A DNA stretch of 62,000 nt from Symbiodinium natans (taxonomy: Eukaryota; Sar; Dinophyceae; Suessiales; Symbiodiniaceae). The stretch's first letter is position 1. Each line of letters begins with the position of its first letter. The stretch is from positions 510,001-572,000 of the forward strand of contig CAJNDS010000791.1 in the NCBI GenBank assembly GCA_905221605.1. Reading direction: 5' to 3'. The notes beneath the pieces were generated by a model. It had not been told where the DNA came from. It made no database searches and saw only the letters and a program-made list of their open reading frames with translations. Positions 34,336-43,491 of this stretch are shown piece by piece. A program made the position numbers and the translations under genes.

Positions 34336-35246
34336 CAGGAGGGGACCTCACTCTTCAGATTCATCCATGTCAGGGGGATTTTCTTCAGGATTTGCTCTGA
34401 AGGAATCTCCGCAGGCCATGCCAAGACTGACTTCTTGCATTCTCTTGAAAGCCAGTGAAGTGCTAGGGGGAACTGGTCTCTGTCCTGCCAATAGCGCTGG
34501 CCTGGCCGGGCCGAGAGCAAAATTGCTATCGCTTTCTGGGCCGTTAGATGGTATCGAACAATCAAGAAAGCGCAGAGGGCTGAGGTTGACCTATTTATTC
34601 CCGCAAAGCAGTGAAACAGGATCACGATAGGGCGAGTGCGGCTGCACTCCTGTACTTCGATGTCTTCTATCATTTTGATCCACTGTCTGGCTAAGCCTGC
34701 TACTATGTCGTGAAAGCCTTGATCATTGCGGGAGATCCTCATGTCTGAGAGGCCGTAGCGGAGATTGGATATGCCCTCTGCTTGGTACATGATTCTCCAG
34801 TCTGCGTCTGAGCCGCAGCTCTCCTTGAAAGTAGAATAGGCATTGAGCGTCACCACTATATCTACTCTGTGTGCACTCAGCTCCGGAATGTCGAGGGCTG
34901 TGCGTTGGGTTCCAAGTAGAACTGTGCAGTATTCGTCCCTGAATACTACTGTGGAATCCCAGGCCGGCCAGTGGGCGACTGAGCGAGGGAAGGGGTGGAC
35001 GGGGTAGGTTGTCATGAGAGCACTCCATTCTGCATCAAGTCTGTGATCCTGCGTCGTTCATTGAGCCCGGTTGTAGTAGGCTTGCTGTACTTGCGCGTGG
35101 ATGTCGTCCATGGCCTTATCGTCGGTGATGGACGGGAGAAAACGACATTGTGGTTCCGGATCCTGCATTCTGAAGAGTCCGTTGCGCTCCACACAGAGGC
35201 TGTGAGGAGGACCTCGCAATCTGAAGTAGGGGGCAGCGAGATCCAT
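34326..35246 (-). CDS. Dual-specificity-type protein phosphatase, with an in-frame TGA in its N-terminal part
   Basis: The ORF from the ATG at 35015 (230 aa) contains the PTP-superfamily signature HCFAGINRS (Cys nucleophile, x5, Arg, Ser). Before it comes VILF, and after it a helix, STSALCAFLIVRYHL, as in dual-specificity phosphatases. A candidate general acid is the Asp in YGLSDMRIS. Upstream in the same frame, 35246-35061 (MDLAAPYFRLRG to YYNRAQ) is open and reads naturally into TTQDHRLDAEWSALM, broken only by TGA at 35058-35060. The ATG at 35246 lies 43 nt after a palindrome, so the longer frame looks like the original gene. The TGA may be a mutation, a sequencing error or a recoded codon. 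The C-terminus runs into the next palindrome. The substrate (phosphoprotein, RNA 5' phosphate or lipid) is unknown. Confidence 0.8.
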
Positions 35247-35400
35247 GGCTCTCGGCTGAACTGAATTTAATATTTCCTGGAGTCCTGCCAGGAGGAGACC
35301 TCACTCGGCTTGAGCTCAAACTGGAATGAATGCGACTTTAGCGGCCTGCTGACTGCATCCATGACCATATGAGCTGGCTGATGCACTTCTGATCTGGGTG

Positions 35401-35580
35401 TCAGGCATCGATGCTTGACTCTGGTGAGATCCTGCGACCTAGATTCGCCCAGCCGCAGTCACGAACATAGTAGCCCAAGAGGGCTGCTTTCAGTACCAGC
35501 AGTATGAGCAGGTAGCACTCATCCATGTTTGGCCGTAGATATGAGGGTAGGTTGTCAAGGGGTTGGACTTCCTCCACCAT
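35401..35580 (-). CDS. Small ORF (59 aa) with hydrophobic centre
   Basis: ATG at 35580 and TGA at 35401. It reads MVEEVQPLDNLPSYLRPNMD, then a hydrophobic helix LLILLVLKAALLGYYV. It is preceded by a strong acceptor-like TTTCTGCTGTTTCAGCAG just after the palindrome at 35635-35652. The frame joins in phase 0 to the 35653-35840 open frame if GAG|GTCGCC is a donor, so it may be an exon of that ORF and not a separate gene. Confidence 0.45.
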   Translation of the reverse strand: MVEEVQPLDNLPSYLRPNMDECYLLILLVLKAALLGYYVRDCGWANLGRRISPESSIDA

Positions 35581-35652
35581 GATGCCGTATTCCTGCTGAA
35601 ACAGCAGAAATGTGGAGGACCTGCATTTCCCCGCCAGGAGGCGACCTCACTC

Positions 35653-35840
35653 GGCGTAGGGGAGATGGGGAAGTCCTGTGGATTGACCGCTGAGGCAACT
35701 CGAATTTGAATTGCGAATAGATTCGCCATTTTGGGCACCATCTCCGGGAAGAGACGAGCAAGGTCAAGTTCAGCCTCATGAGCTTGAAGGCCATCTTGTG
35801 CTCCCTCTTCAGGTGGAGCCACCACCGCGAATTTGAACAC
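35653..35840 (-). CDS. Open frame overlapping the end of the preceding ORF
   Basis: Starts at GTG with FKFAVVAPPEEGAQDG and runs through ARLFPEMVPKMANLFAIQIR to FPISPTPSE at a palindrome. It overlaps the last 10 codons of the 35809-36722 ORF in another frame. Both look coding, so an indel, an overlap or a frameshift joins them. Confidence 0.4.
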
Positions 35841-36722
35841 TGAGTAACTCGCCGCCCTTGAAATTGTAGACGGCCCTAGTGACGCCTTTCATGGATGCCG
35901 TGCGGTTCAGTTTCAATGTCATCTCCACCGGCTCTGCGTCAGGTTTCTGTACTTGTACGTGAACTTGCAGCTCCAGCGGAAATTCTGCTGGGTACGAGAA
36001 GGGAAATGAGTGAATGATCCTCTTGCCCTTGTCCTGTTCCTTCTTGGTGGCTGTTCTAGCGTTGACCGTTTCAGGAGGAAGAACAATCACTCCTTGATGT
36101 ACCGGATAGCCCAGAAACTCAATTGGCGGAGGAGCTGCCTTGGTGAGATTGATAACCTGAAGGTCATGCGTAGGAGGCATTCGGGCATCGTCGTCAGCAT
36201 TGGCCGGAAGTGTGGTCGGCCTTCTGGTAGGAGGAGAGGGGGGGGGTGGAGGATGCCTGATAAAGCTCTCCTTGAGTCCAACTCCATTGCCCGTGTACTC
36301 TGAAGATCTTGGCTTCTTACTGGTCGCCCACGACGGGGCATCCGAGTCAGAGTCTTCCTTGCAGGTTTCCAGCCTTCCCACTCCTTCTCCCGCATATGGC
36401 TGCGACTTGTGCCCATAGGCCGATTGGCTTCCGTGGCATTCTCGGCCAGGATGGAAGCAGCAGGTGCGGACGAAGATGCCGCTTCTGTGCTCGGCTGCCC
36501 ACTCCTCGGAGGAGACCTCACGCTTGAGTGGGCAGACTGGGAGGCGTCGACTGATATCAGGGAGAGTGACGAGAGATGCTTGTAGACATCGACAGTGGGG
36601 AGAGTGGCCAGGTCGTCTGCTGTGAGGCCTGGCTTCTTGATACCAAGTGCCTCCAGTCTCTTGCTTTCCTTGTCGGGCTTGCGCTGGGAGGAGACCGGTC
36701 GGCTGGACTGTCTTGCCATCAT
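35809..36722 (-). CDS. Two-part ORF of unknown function, crossing a palindrome
   Basis: The first part starts at the ATG at 36722 (MMARQSSRPVSSQRKPDKES) and is Lys/Ser-rich. At the palindrome 36507-36524 the frame that looks coding changes. If AGC|GTGAGG is a donor and CTGCAAG| an acceptor, the parts join in phase 0 (SAHSS + EDSDSDAPSW). The second part has a Pro-rich stretch, a basic linker (KKEQDKGKR) and a beta-rich C-terminal half (FPLELQVHVQVQKPD, VTRAVYNFKGGELLSVQI), ending at TGA 35809. It is not recognised; a beta-sandwich structural domain is possible. Confidence 0.5.
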
Positions 36723-36752
36723 GCTCTTGAAAATCGCTCTGAGACCTTTTTC

Positions 36753-36986
36753 TTATCTGTAGTTTCTGATCTCGTCCATGCGCTTGTGAGAGATAGGGAC
36801 ATAGTTCGAGGGGAGGAGTCTGTCGGCTTCCGTGCATATGTTGGAAGCCAGGTCGAAGGCCGGAAGGGTAGAGGTTTTCGAAGGTCTCTTCTTCGGAGGC
36901 ATGGTGCCAGCTGTGCTGGCTTGCTCGGCTTTGAGCCCAGTTCTGCTGATCGGTGTGGATGCATTGCTGGTGCGAGCTGGTATCAT
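36753..36986 (-). CDS. Small basic ORF (77 aa)
   Basis: ATG at 36986, TAA at 36753. It contains PPKKRPSKTS, a possible nuclear localisation signal, and ends VPISHKRMDEIRNYR. The ATG follows TTTCTCAG and TGCAG acceptor-like sequences. It is separated from the next ORF by about 30 nt. Confidence 0.4.
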   Translation of the reverse strand: MIPARTSNASTPISRTGLKAEQASTAGTMPPKKRPSKTSTLPAFDLASNICTEADRLLPSNYVPISHKRMDEIRNYR

Positions 36987-37289
36987 CTGCACTACAGCTG
37001 AGAAATTTTAAAATTAGACTAAATGAGGGGCAGGTGGCTGCTGTCTGACCTCTCGGCACTTCCTGGAGTTCACCTGAACAAAAGACAGACCAGTGCGGAA
37101 TAGAGGGAGATGTGCGGCCGTGCTTGATTGCAAGGGCTCATGAGTGCAGATCTTATTTGTTTCTGTAGGCTCGAGCTTGGCACTCAGCGTCGGGCGACAT
37201 AGAGATTGTACAAGCCGGTGCGTCCTGCCAGCAGGAGGGGACCTCACACGCTGGTTCAAAATTGTAGCCGAGCTCTCAGTTTGGGTCCG

Positions 37290-37553
37290 CTACCAATACC
37301 TGGAGCGGGCCTGTTGGACCGCCCAGGCGTCCCTGCACCCAAAGCAGCAATGCCACAGATGCCCTTGCTTCTGACGAGTGCACCTGGCGCTATGGCATTG
37401 GTCGCAGCCGGCACCACAAGAGAATGTTGAGGGCGGTGGCGCCGATGCCTTGGTGAGTGCCTGAGTCGCTGTTGCCTGGCCTGTAGTCGTGCCAGTATAG
37501 GTGCCAGGGGCATTCTCGATGGCGAGAATCGTGCCCTCTGGGTTGTTTGCCAT
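37290..37553 (-). CDS. Small Cys-rich protein (87 aa), first ORF of the array
   Basis: The ATG at 37553 is the first of the array and is not preceded by a palindrome. The N-terminus is Thr/Ala/Gly-rich (MANNPEGTILAIENAPGTYT). The C-terminal half carries CGAGCDQCHSARC and HLWHCCFGC, a pattern that could bind zinc. Stop (TAG) at 37290, about 40 nt before the palindrome at 37232-37250. An 8-bp palindrome TGACGTCA lies about 10 nt upstream of the ATG. Confidence 0.45.
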   Translation of the reverse strand: MANNPEGTILAIENAPGTYTGTTTGQATATQALTKASAPPPSTFSCGAGCDQCHSARCTRQKQGHLWHCCFGCRDAWAVQQARSRYW

Positions 37554-37792
37554 GGCTTATTGACGTCATTGTTTGCCGTTGTCCTAAGTTAGCAGCTTCC
37601 ACTGGGCAAGTTAATCGCTTCCCCCGAATAAAAAAAAATCACCCCCAGTATTAAATAACCCCTGGCCCCAAACCCCGATCCCGTACCCGTCTCTATTCGA
37701 ACCAACAGAGGGGAGTTAAGGAGGTCGGAAGCCTGAAGGTGTCACGCAGACGGGCTGTTTTTGCAGACGTTCCAGAAGAACCCCCGCAAATA

Positions 37793-38296
37793 CTAAAAAC
37801 CCCTTGGGGGTTTTGTTACAAGGGAGTTTTTATTAATTAATATTAGGGGGAAGAGATTACAGGACTTAAGCATGTAGTTCAACCTCAAAATACACTGCTT
37901 TGCAGCATTTGGCTGTTTATGAGTTGGGTGCCCGGCCTCTTTGACGATGCCCTCAAGTCCCTGTCTCGTCAGCGCCCGGGCTTGGCTAAGTGATACTACG
38001 AGAGGCCACCGTGCTCCATGCGCAGCTACGCTTGCCGCCCGGAACGGAAAGTGAAGCCGCGGCAGGTCACTGAGGCACGGAGGCACAAGGATGTCCTCCA
38101 AGACATCCCCCGCAGCCTCCCGCACTGCCACCACGTAGCCTTCTGCCTCCGCCGCCCCACGCTCCCTGGGGCCTAGCACTGCTAGCTGCCCAGGTACGAT
38201 GCGGTGGACACACGTTGCCTCCACACTGTCACTCTCTTCATCCTTTGCGTCCACTGACTCCGTTGGAGCCCAATCGTAATAAAGCGGGTCGCACAT
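37793..38296 (-). CDS. Intronless ORF (167 aa) behind a spliced-leader relic; probable retroposed gene
   Basis: The ATG at 38296 gives MCDPLYYDWAPTESVDAKDE, followed by a region with VPGQLAVLGPRERGAAEAEG and VREAAGDVLEDILVPPC, then PFRAASVAAHGARWPLVVS. It is uninterrupted to TAG at 37793. A dinoflagellate spliced-leader remnant sits about 80 nt upstream on the same strand. Such an order (leader, short 5' UTR, intronless ORF) is what a reverse-transcribed, reinserted mature mRNA leaves. The last codons run through AT-rich DNA and a hairpin, so the C-terminus may have been extended. The protein family is not recognised. Confidence 0.55.
   Translation of the reverse strand: MCDPLYYDWAPTESVDAKDEESDSVEATCVHRIVPGQLAVLGPRERGAAEAEGYVVAVREAAGDVLEDILVPPCLSDLPRLHFPFRAASVAAHGARWPLVVSLSQARALTRQGLEGIVKEAGHPTHKQPNAAKQCILRLNYMLKSCNLFPLILINKNSLVTKPPRGF
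37795..37814. other. Strong hairpin AAAACCCC-TTG-GGGTTTT type at the ORF end
   Basis: A near-perfect inverted repeat of about 9 bp with a tiny loop covers the stop codon of the 37793-38296 ORF. Its shape is that of an intrinsic terminator, which has no known use in nuclear transcription. Confidence 0.6.
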
Positions 38297-38376
38297 GGCC
38301 GCAAGGTATAAACAGCAGGCTGAGCAGCAATCACACTGCACGACCTACTGACCCATGAGCCTTTGAGCCTTTGGTC

Positions 38377-38395
38377 CTTGAGCCAAAATGGCCAC
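38377..38395 (-). other. Dinoflagellate spliced-leader (DinoSL) relic
   Basis: The minus strand reads GTGGCCATTTTGGCTCAAG. The conserved dinoflagellate spliced leader ends GTAGCCATTTTGGCTCAAG, so 18 of 19 bases agree. It is followed on the same strand by AAGGCTCAAAGGCTCA, which may be two further eroded leader ends, as seen in genes recycled more than once. It abuts a (CAA)n microsatellite on its upstream side. Confidence 0.85.
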
Positions 38396-38396
38396 C

Positions 38397-38700
<304 letters not shown>

Positions 38701-38938
38701 CGACGAACACGAACCACCCTGAGGAGCACGCGGCTTGCAGTGCCAGCCGGCTCAGCCTGGCGGCCGCGCACGTTTGGCTTCATAGGGCACTCTTGACTCT
38801 TTGTTTGCTTAAACCCAACTATGTGTACATGCATGCATCTGCAACCTTGGAATACCTGTATGTATAGGCATGTCATGTTTCTTTTTCCGAGTGCACGTAC
38901 TTTTATGGTCAACCCCAGAAGCGAGCATATACATGTAC

Positions 38939-38940
38939 AT

Positions 38941-38984
<44 letters not shown>

Positions 38985-38988
38985 CATA
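38939..38988. repeat. (TA)n microsatellite
   Basis: About 50 bases of alternating T/A with one G interruption. Confidence 0.95.
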
Positions 38989-39169
38989 ATGCACATATAC
39001 ATATCTTATATTGTGCACACTCCTTTAATTGTACGTTCCTACGTATCTTTGAAGTTGTATTTCTGAATCTACTTGAGATCGGGGCCACGAAAGCTTGAAA
39101 CGTGGCTGACAGGCAAGCTTTTTTCGAGTCAGGCGCAGGGCCTGACCAAGACGCAGGGGGAAGCCTGAA

Positions 39170-39330
39170 AAGGGAGGCGGGGGCGGGGGGCCAATAGGGG
39201 GGGGGGGCACCCCCCCCCCCCTCCCCAGAAATCAATTAAGGCGACCCTGAAAGGAGGGGGGGGGGGGGACACCTTAAGATTGATTTTGTCAATCCTATAC
39301 GGGGGGGGAGGGGGGGCCCCCCCCGCCCTC
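39170..39330. repeat. Alternating poly-G and poly-C tracts
   Basis: Runs of 9-13 G and 8-12 C alternate, allowing large hairpins. A short unique segment, 'cttaagattgattttgtc', lies between them. Confidence 0.85.
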
Positions 39331-39445
39331 CACAGCCCTTTATCTCTTTGATTTTCATACCACTTAAGGGTCGGAGTCGCTTCTTGACCCAGCTGAACAC
39401 TAGAGAGAATTCTTGTAAACGACAACTCTCGCGAGCTCCAAGGAG

Positions 39446-39538
39446 CTAGCTTTCGTGACTTCTACCACCAACGACCACATCAGAAGTAACGATCATGTCT
39501 CGATTTACGAGGAACTCGAGTCGATCCACCGTCACAAG
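39446..39538 (-). CDS. Candidate terminal exon, unknown protein
   Basis: CACACGCAG| is followed by 30 codons, LVTVDRLEFLVNRDMIVTSD then VVVGGRSHES and TAG at 39446. It is strand-biased to look like protein (alternating hydrophobic, Asp/Arg). No upstream exon was joined and the family is unknown. Confidence 0.35.
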   Translation of the reverse strand, partial: LVTVDRLEFLVNRDMIVTSDVVVGGRSHES

Positions 39539-39896
39539 CTGCGTGTGAGGTCTGGCTTTCGGGCGTCTGTGCTCGCGCTGTGCCATCTGTGTGCTGGGTG
39601 CAGGCGCCCGCCCTCCGACAAGCAAGAGAAACAATGGTCTTCCTTGTTGATGTTGCGAAGCCAAGACAAGGACATGAAACCAACAAATGGTTCAAATACG
39701 AAACAACCACCACCTCCTTCATTTGTACATATATTATGTAGGACCGATGACTCTGACTGTTAGACTTTGTATGTATATTAGTTTAACACCTAGCGACGCA
39801 GAGTCCGTGGAGTTTGTACGTCTAGGGCTTAATGGCTTAATGCTTGCGGCGCTTGGGGGAAAAGGGGAATCCTGAGCTGCTCCGGGATGCGAGGCT

Positions 39897-40380
39897 ATGA
39901 CATGTGTGGTGATCCCCTGCGTAACTACACAGCTTCGAAGATGGCGAACAGAAGGGCCATTGGGCCATGGGGCCATGCCTATACACGAGCACGATTTGGT
40001 TGGTTCACAAAGGCTGCCCGGGCTGGATGAGGCGTTCTGGCTGCAGAGCTTCTATGCTGTCGCAAAACTCCCCGTCCATGCCTCAGGTAGGCCAGCATGT
40101 CAAGCGACTCCTGCGATGGAACTTCTTGACAGTGCTGGGCTCGTATGCGGGGCAAAAAGTCACACTGGGTTCCAGAGATTTCAACCATCCTAAACCTTCG
40201 TCTGGGCCCCATGAGATCGTGGACCTGCCCTCCTGCCTTTGGGGAGAAAAGGTGTTAGAGAAGCTAAGTTTGAGGGTTCTGCTCCTCCCAGCAGCCCCCT
40301 TCAGCATAGGAGCTGGAGGCAGCATTGCAGCCAGCCTCGGCAGGTCATGCTGCAAACAACCCATGACAGGAACCTGAGTT
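39897..40380. other. Open region on both strands, strand undecided
   Basis: Plus strand: LDEAFWLQSFYAVAKLPVHA then a CAG|GTAGGC donor-like site, and another plus frame reads HVKRLLRWNFLTVLGSYAGQ. The minus strand is also open (QESLDMLAYLRHGRG). Some exon is likely here, but I cannot choose a strand or function. Confidence 0.3.
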
Positions 40381-41400
40381 TGAAGCACAAACTCTCTATG
40401 AAATGGATACTCTTACCCTAAATACAAAACAACAGACAAAGCATGCTTCACAGGCTACCCGAGGGTCGAGCTTCGTCGAGCTTGAAGGAGAGGTTCCTTC
40501 GACTGTTTTTGGACTTTGGTGAACTCTGAACCCGACAGAATGTCAACCCTGAATCGTGAACCCTATCGGATCGGAGATCGGGCTGCGGCTTGGAAGGGGA
40601 TTGTTTGGGCCGAGGGGGTTGTCAGGGCTGAGGGCATTAGAGCCGGGCAGTTCTGGTTCAAGGTTTAGGCTTTCGGGTTTAAGGTTAGCTTCGGGTTTGA
40701 GGTACGCAGCCTTAAGTCATCAACCGGCCCAGAAGAACCGGTCAACAACAAGCCTCAACAAAACGTTCCACCGTGGCCAGGTTCAAGAGGAATCTCGAAG
40801 TCCAAGAGGCACACATGATCACACATGTTTGTTCACATCGGGGTTAATTATAAGGAAACCATACCCGGAAAAAACCATGGACAAAACATGTTCGGGGGAG
40901 GGAGAGTGTCGACGTAGGTGGTGGTGCAGGGTTTGGGGTCTACGGTTTAGGGACCTTGCCTCATCCGCTCCAGGAGGTAGGCAGAGAGTGCCCAGCAGCT
41001 GCCCTTGGATTGGCAAAGGTCCCAAAAACCCAAAGTTTTAGGGGAGGGGAAAGGGGCGGGGGGGATGGGATAGATCTGGGCTTGAGGGCTTTTTCTGACA
41101 TTTGAGGGTCTAGGGTTAAGGATCATCGATTTCTGAACCCTTTGAGGCGCCCTCAGCTTTAGGCGCCCTATCGTAGCAGTGACCCACACGAACTGCCCAT
41201 GTAACCTTCTAAGAGCTGTTTAGATGTCTACCTTTCAGAGTGTTGCTGAAGGGATACCAAGGCATAGGATCGATCCAACAAGCATGCTGGGCCAGTGCTA
41301 ACCTCAATATGGGAGCTTTTTAAGGGTTGTTGGGGGGGGGGGGGGGGGGCTTCGGGCTGAAGCGGCGCAACCACCCACCTCCCCCCATCGAGGTTCCCAC

Positions 41401-41470
41401 TGTTTGGCAGGCAGCCAGGGCCGTGTTGTAACTCATAGAGTCGGGGCTGCAGCGCTGCCTTCGCAAAAGG
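41401..41470 (-). CDS. Pentatricopeptide-repeat (PPR) exon
   Basis: An exon of 70 nt between AATGCAG| and ACA|GTGGG, in phase, encodes LLRRQRCSPDSMSYNTALAA then CQT. The core SPDSMSYNTALAACQ matches the second helix start of a PPR unit ((P)D(x)VSYNALISAC in general form). PPR proteins bind organellar RNA; here only one partial repeat is visible. The rest of the gene was not assembled. Confidence 0.55.
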
Positions 41471-42542
41471 CTGCATTGGTAACTTGTGGAAGGATTGCAT
41501 TCATTGCATTGGACCTTGGTCTCGCGATTGAGGTTGATGTCAATGATTACAGTAAGGGATTCTGCCCGGGGGTTTGTTGTGGTGGTCGAAGATCCACAAC
41601 TTACCCAGAAGGACTCTGCCAAAATAGCGATCGAAGACACCAAACAAGACATGTCTCGAAAGTCCAACGCAAGAAGCTGTCACCATTTCTAGCCTGGTGC
41701 CTCACCGGCCTGCCACTACTGGATCCAAACTGAGCATCCTTAAGCGCGAGATGCTAAACCCAAATTAAATACGGTGCAGGCCCTGAGCAGTGTTGGAAAG
41801 CATCTCCTGAAGTGGTGTTGATGATGATGGCTCGGTGAAAACTCTGTTGTGCTTTCGTGTCACATCTCAGGCTGGAGTCTGGTTCGGAAACAAACCCTTC
41901 TTCTGAAACCGTGATTCGGAAGCCTAACTATTTCAGAAACAGTCCAAAAAAGTTTTCACATCTTCAAAAAATGCCAGCTATCATGAGCTTCTGTGTCATG
42001 ATTCGGAAACACGCAGGACCAGGAGAGGGGCCATAGTCGGCATAGTCTCTGAGTTGGCAAAGTGTTGCGGAATTCGGGGCGGGGATCATACGTCTCTGTT
42101 GGTTTCTGAGTTTCTGAAGCAGGGCTTCCCAACCACCACCAGTTTCGGTTGTTCACCCGGAGCACTAGCATCACTTTGTCTCGGCTCTTGAACCCGAAGC
42201 GCGCAGGCACTTTCAGGGACCCTTTTTGAAAGCACTTCCGGTATCTCAGCTCTATTTTAGAAGCAAGCTTCAATCGTCAAGCTCGTCTTCTGCATGAGTC
42301 TTCGTGTGGCTGAAGCCGCTACGGAAAGTTGGTACGACATGAGAGTGGATTGATTGCGTCGAGCGCCCGGAGGGATGTGGGGAAGACACGGCTTGACCTG
42401 TGATTCTGGCCTGGCCCGCAAACTGCAAGTTTGTTTGGGAAGATTGCGAGTCATTCGCGAGTTTTCATATGTTGGGCACCGTGGCTGAGTGAACCCCAAG
42501 CCCGAAAAAAACTGGAAACCCGACAAAACACTAGAACAGTGC

Positions 42543-42555
42543 TAACCCCCCCTCC

Positions 42556-42586
<31 letters not shown>

Positions 42587-42591
42587 AAAAA
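42543..42591. repeat. Poly-C run followed directly by poly-A
   Basis: About 25-30 C and then about 15 A. The same C-to-A arrangement recurs at 46930-46966. Confidence 0.9.
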
Positions 42592-43491
42592 TTAAAAACG
42601 AAAAGAGCCCTGAAACCACACACCTCAACCCTGAAACTGCAAACAGGTGTCTAAGTCCATGGCAGGCTAAGCGCTCGGATCTGCTCCAAGGACATCGCCC
42701 ACCTGCAAGAGCGTGAAAAACTGTCAGGGTGCCCTGGGAATAAACTCTTACTTGGGATGTTCCCCCGTATACTAAGACTAACAGTCGTTACTCATGGGCT
42801 CCAGAGCTGGAGATCTGCCCACGCCCTGAAGTTGCAAATCATGCCTGTCACCCCACCGGCACACGGCCGCCAGCGCGTTCGCCGCCCGCACCTATTGCGA
42901 TAGCGATGCAAACCAGGTTCAGCGTGGAACGAGGGCATGAAGTGCCACCCGACAGCAGCAACAAAACAACACATACGACAGCCTCGAATGACAAGGACTG
43001 AATGAGTCGAAGATCCGCTACGTGCAAAGTAGTGGCTGTTGGTTTGCAAGCTCGAGACAGCGCGGTGTCGGATGAGACAAGTCACAAGGTTCAACGGCAC
43101 ATGAGCTGTGACGCAAGGCCTGCCCCAAGTGCCCGACCCAACGCTGGAAAGCGCAGAGAAGCAGCAGTTCAATTTCTACATTGCCGGCATTGCTCTTACT
43201 TTTCCGCCCAGGGGACGAAGATAAATAGCGCATGGACGACTTCCATGACTATTGACTATTGAGATCATGCACACACCCACACACACAGAGAGTGGAACAG
43301 CTAGGCGATGGGCAAGTGCTGGAGATCACATTCTCAGAGTGAGCATTTCGGCAACTCGTCTAACTATGGAGCGCAGCCAGACCTAAAGCCCCGAAACCGA
43401 AACTTTACATTTGACAGAAGTTTAAAGCCTCAGACCCCCAAAGCCCTAGGTCCCAAGGCTTATGCCCCAAAACATTCTCGAACCCGAAGAG

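Larger units (their letters stand above)
27993..37250 (-). promoter_or_regulatory. Family of at least 13 interrupted palindromes GTGAGGTNNCCTCCTG
   Basis: Copies (plus coordinates): 27993-28010, 29313-29332, 29443-29460, 31419-31436, 31740-31758, 33007-33024, 33282-33299, 34034-34051, 34337-34354, 35289-35307, 35635-35652, 36507-36524 and 37232-37250. Weaker matches lie near 31045, 35205 and 36690. All are in the same orientation. GAGG and CCTC arms flank T plus two variable bases (CT, TA, TC, CC, CG). The base before GTGAGG is usually A. The TGA inside GTGAGG is the stop codon of paralogues 1 and 3 and of the 33018-33209 ORF. The next ATG follows 24-80 nt later in several cases. Either the motif is a gene-junction signal, or GTGAGG is a 5' splice site shared by related introns. 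Confidence 0.85.
27993..37553 (-). other. Compact unidirectional ORF array of unknown origin
   Basis: About 9.6 kb with ten or more minus-strand ORFs, nearly one per interval between copies of a conserved palindrome. No TTTAGGG/CCCTAAA words occur inside, although they are frequent on both sides. In minus-strand order: Cys-rich ORF, small basic ORF, two-part ORF, small ORF, dual-specificity phosphatase, open frame without ATG, Ser/Arg-rich ORF, 63-codon ORF, paralogue 3, 66-codon ORF, paralogue 2 (with inserted element) and paralogue 1. No polymerase, integrase, capsid or reverse transcriptase was recognised. It may be a decayed mobile or viral gene unit, or host genes sharing a peculiar intron type. 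Confidence 0.7.

Noticed and set aside
36730-37059. Upstream part of a 416-codon frame (35809-37059)
   Set aside because: Upstream of about 36500 it is an out-of-frame reading of two other ORFs; only its C-terminal part looks real.
27993-37250. CRISPR array
   Set aside because: The repeated 16-mer has unequal spacing (about 110-2000 bp) with ORFs between copies and a eukaryotic context.
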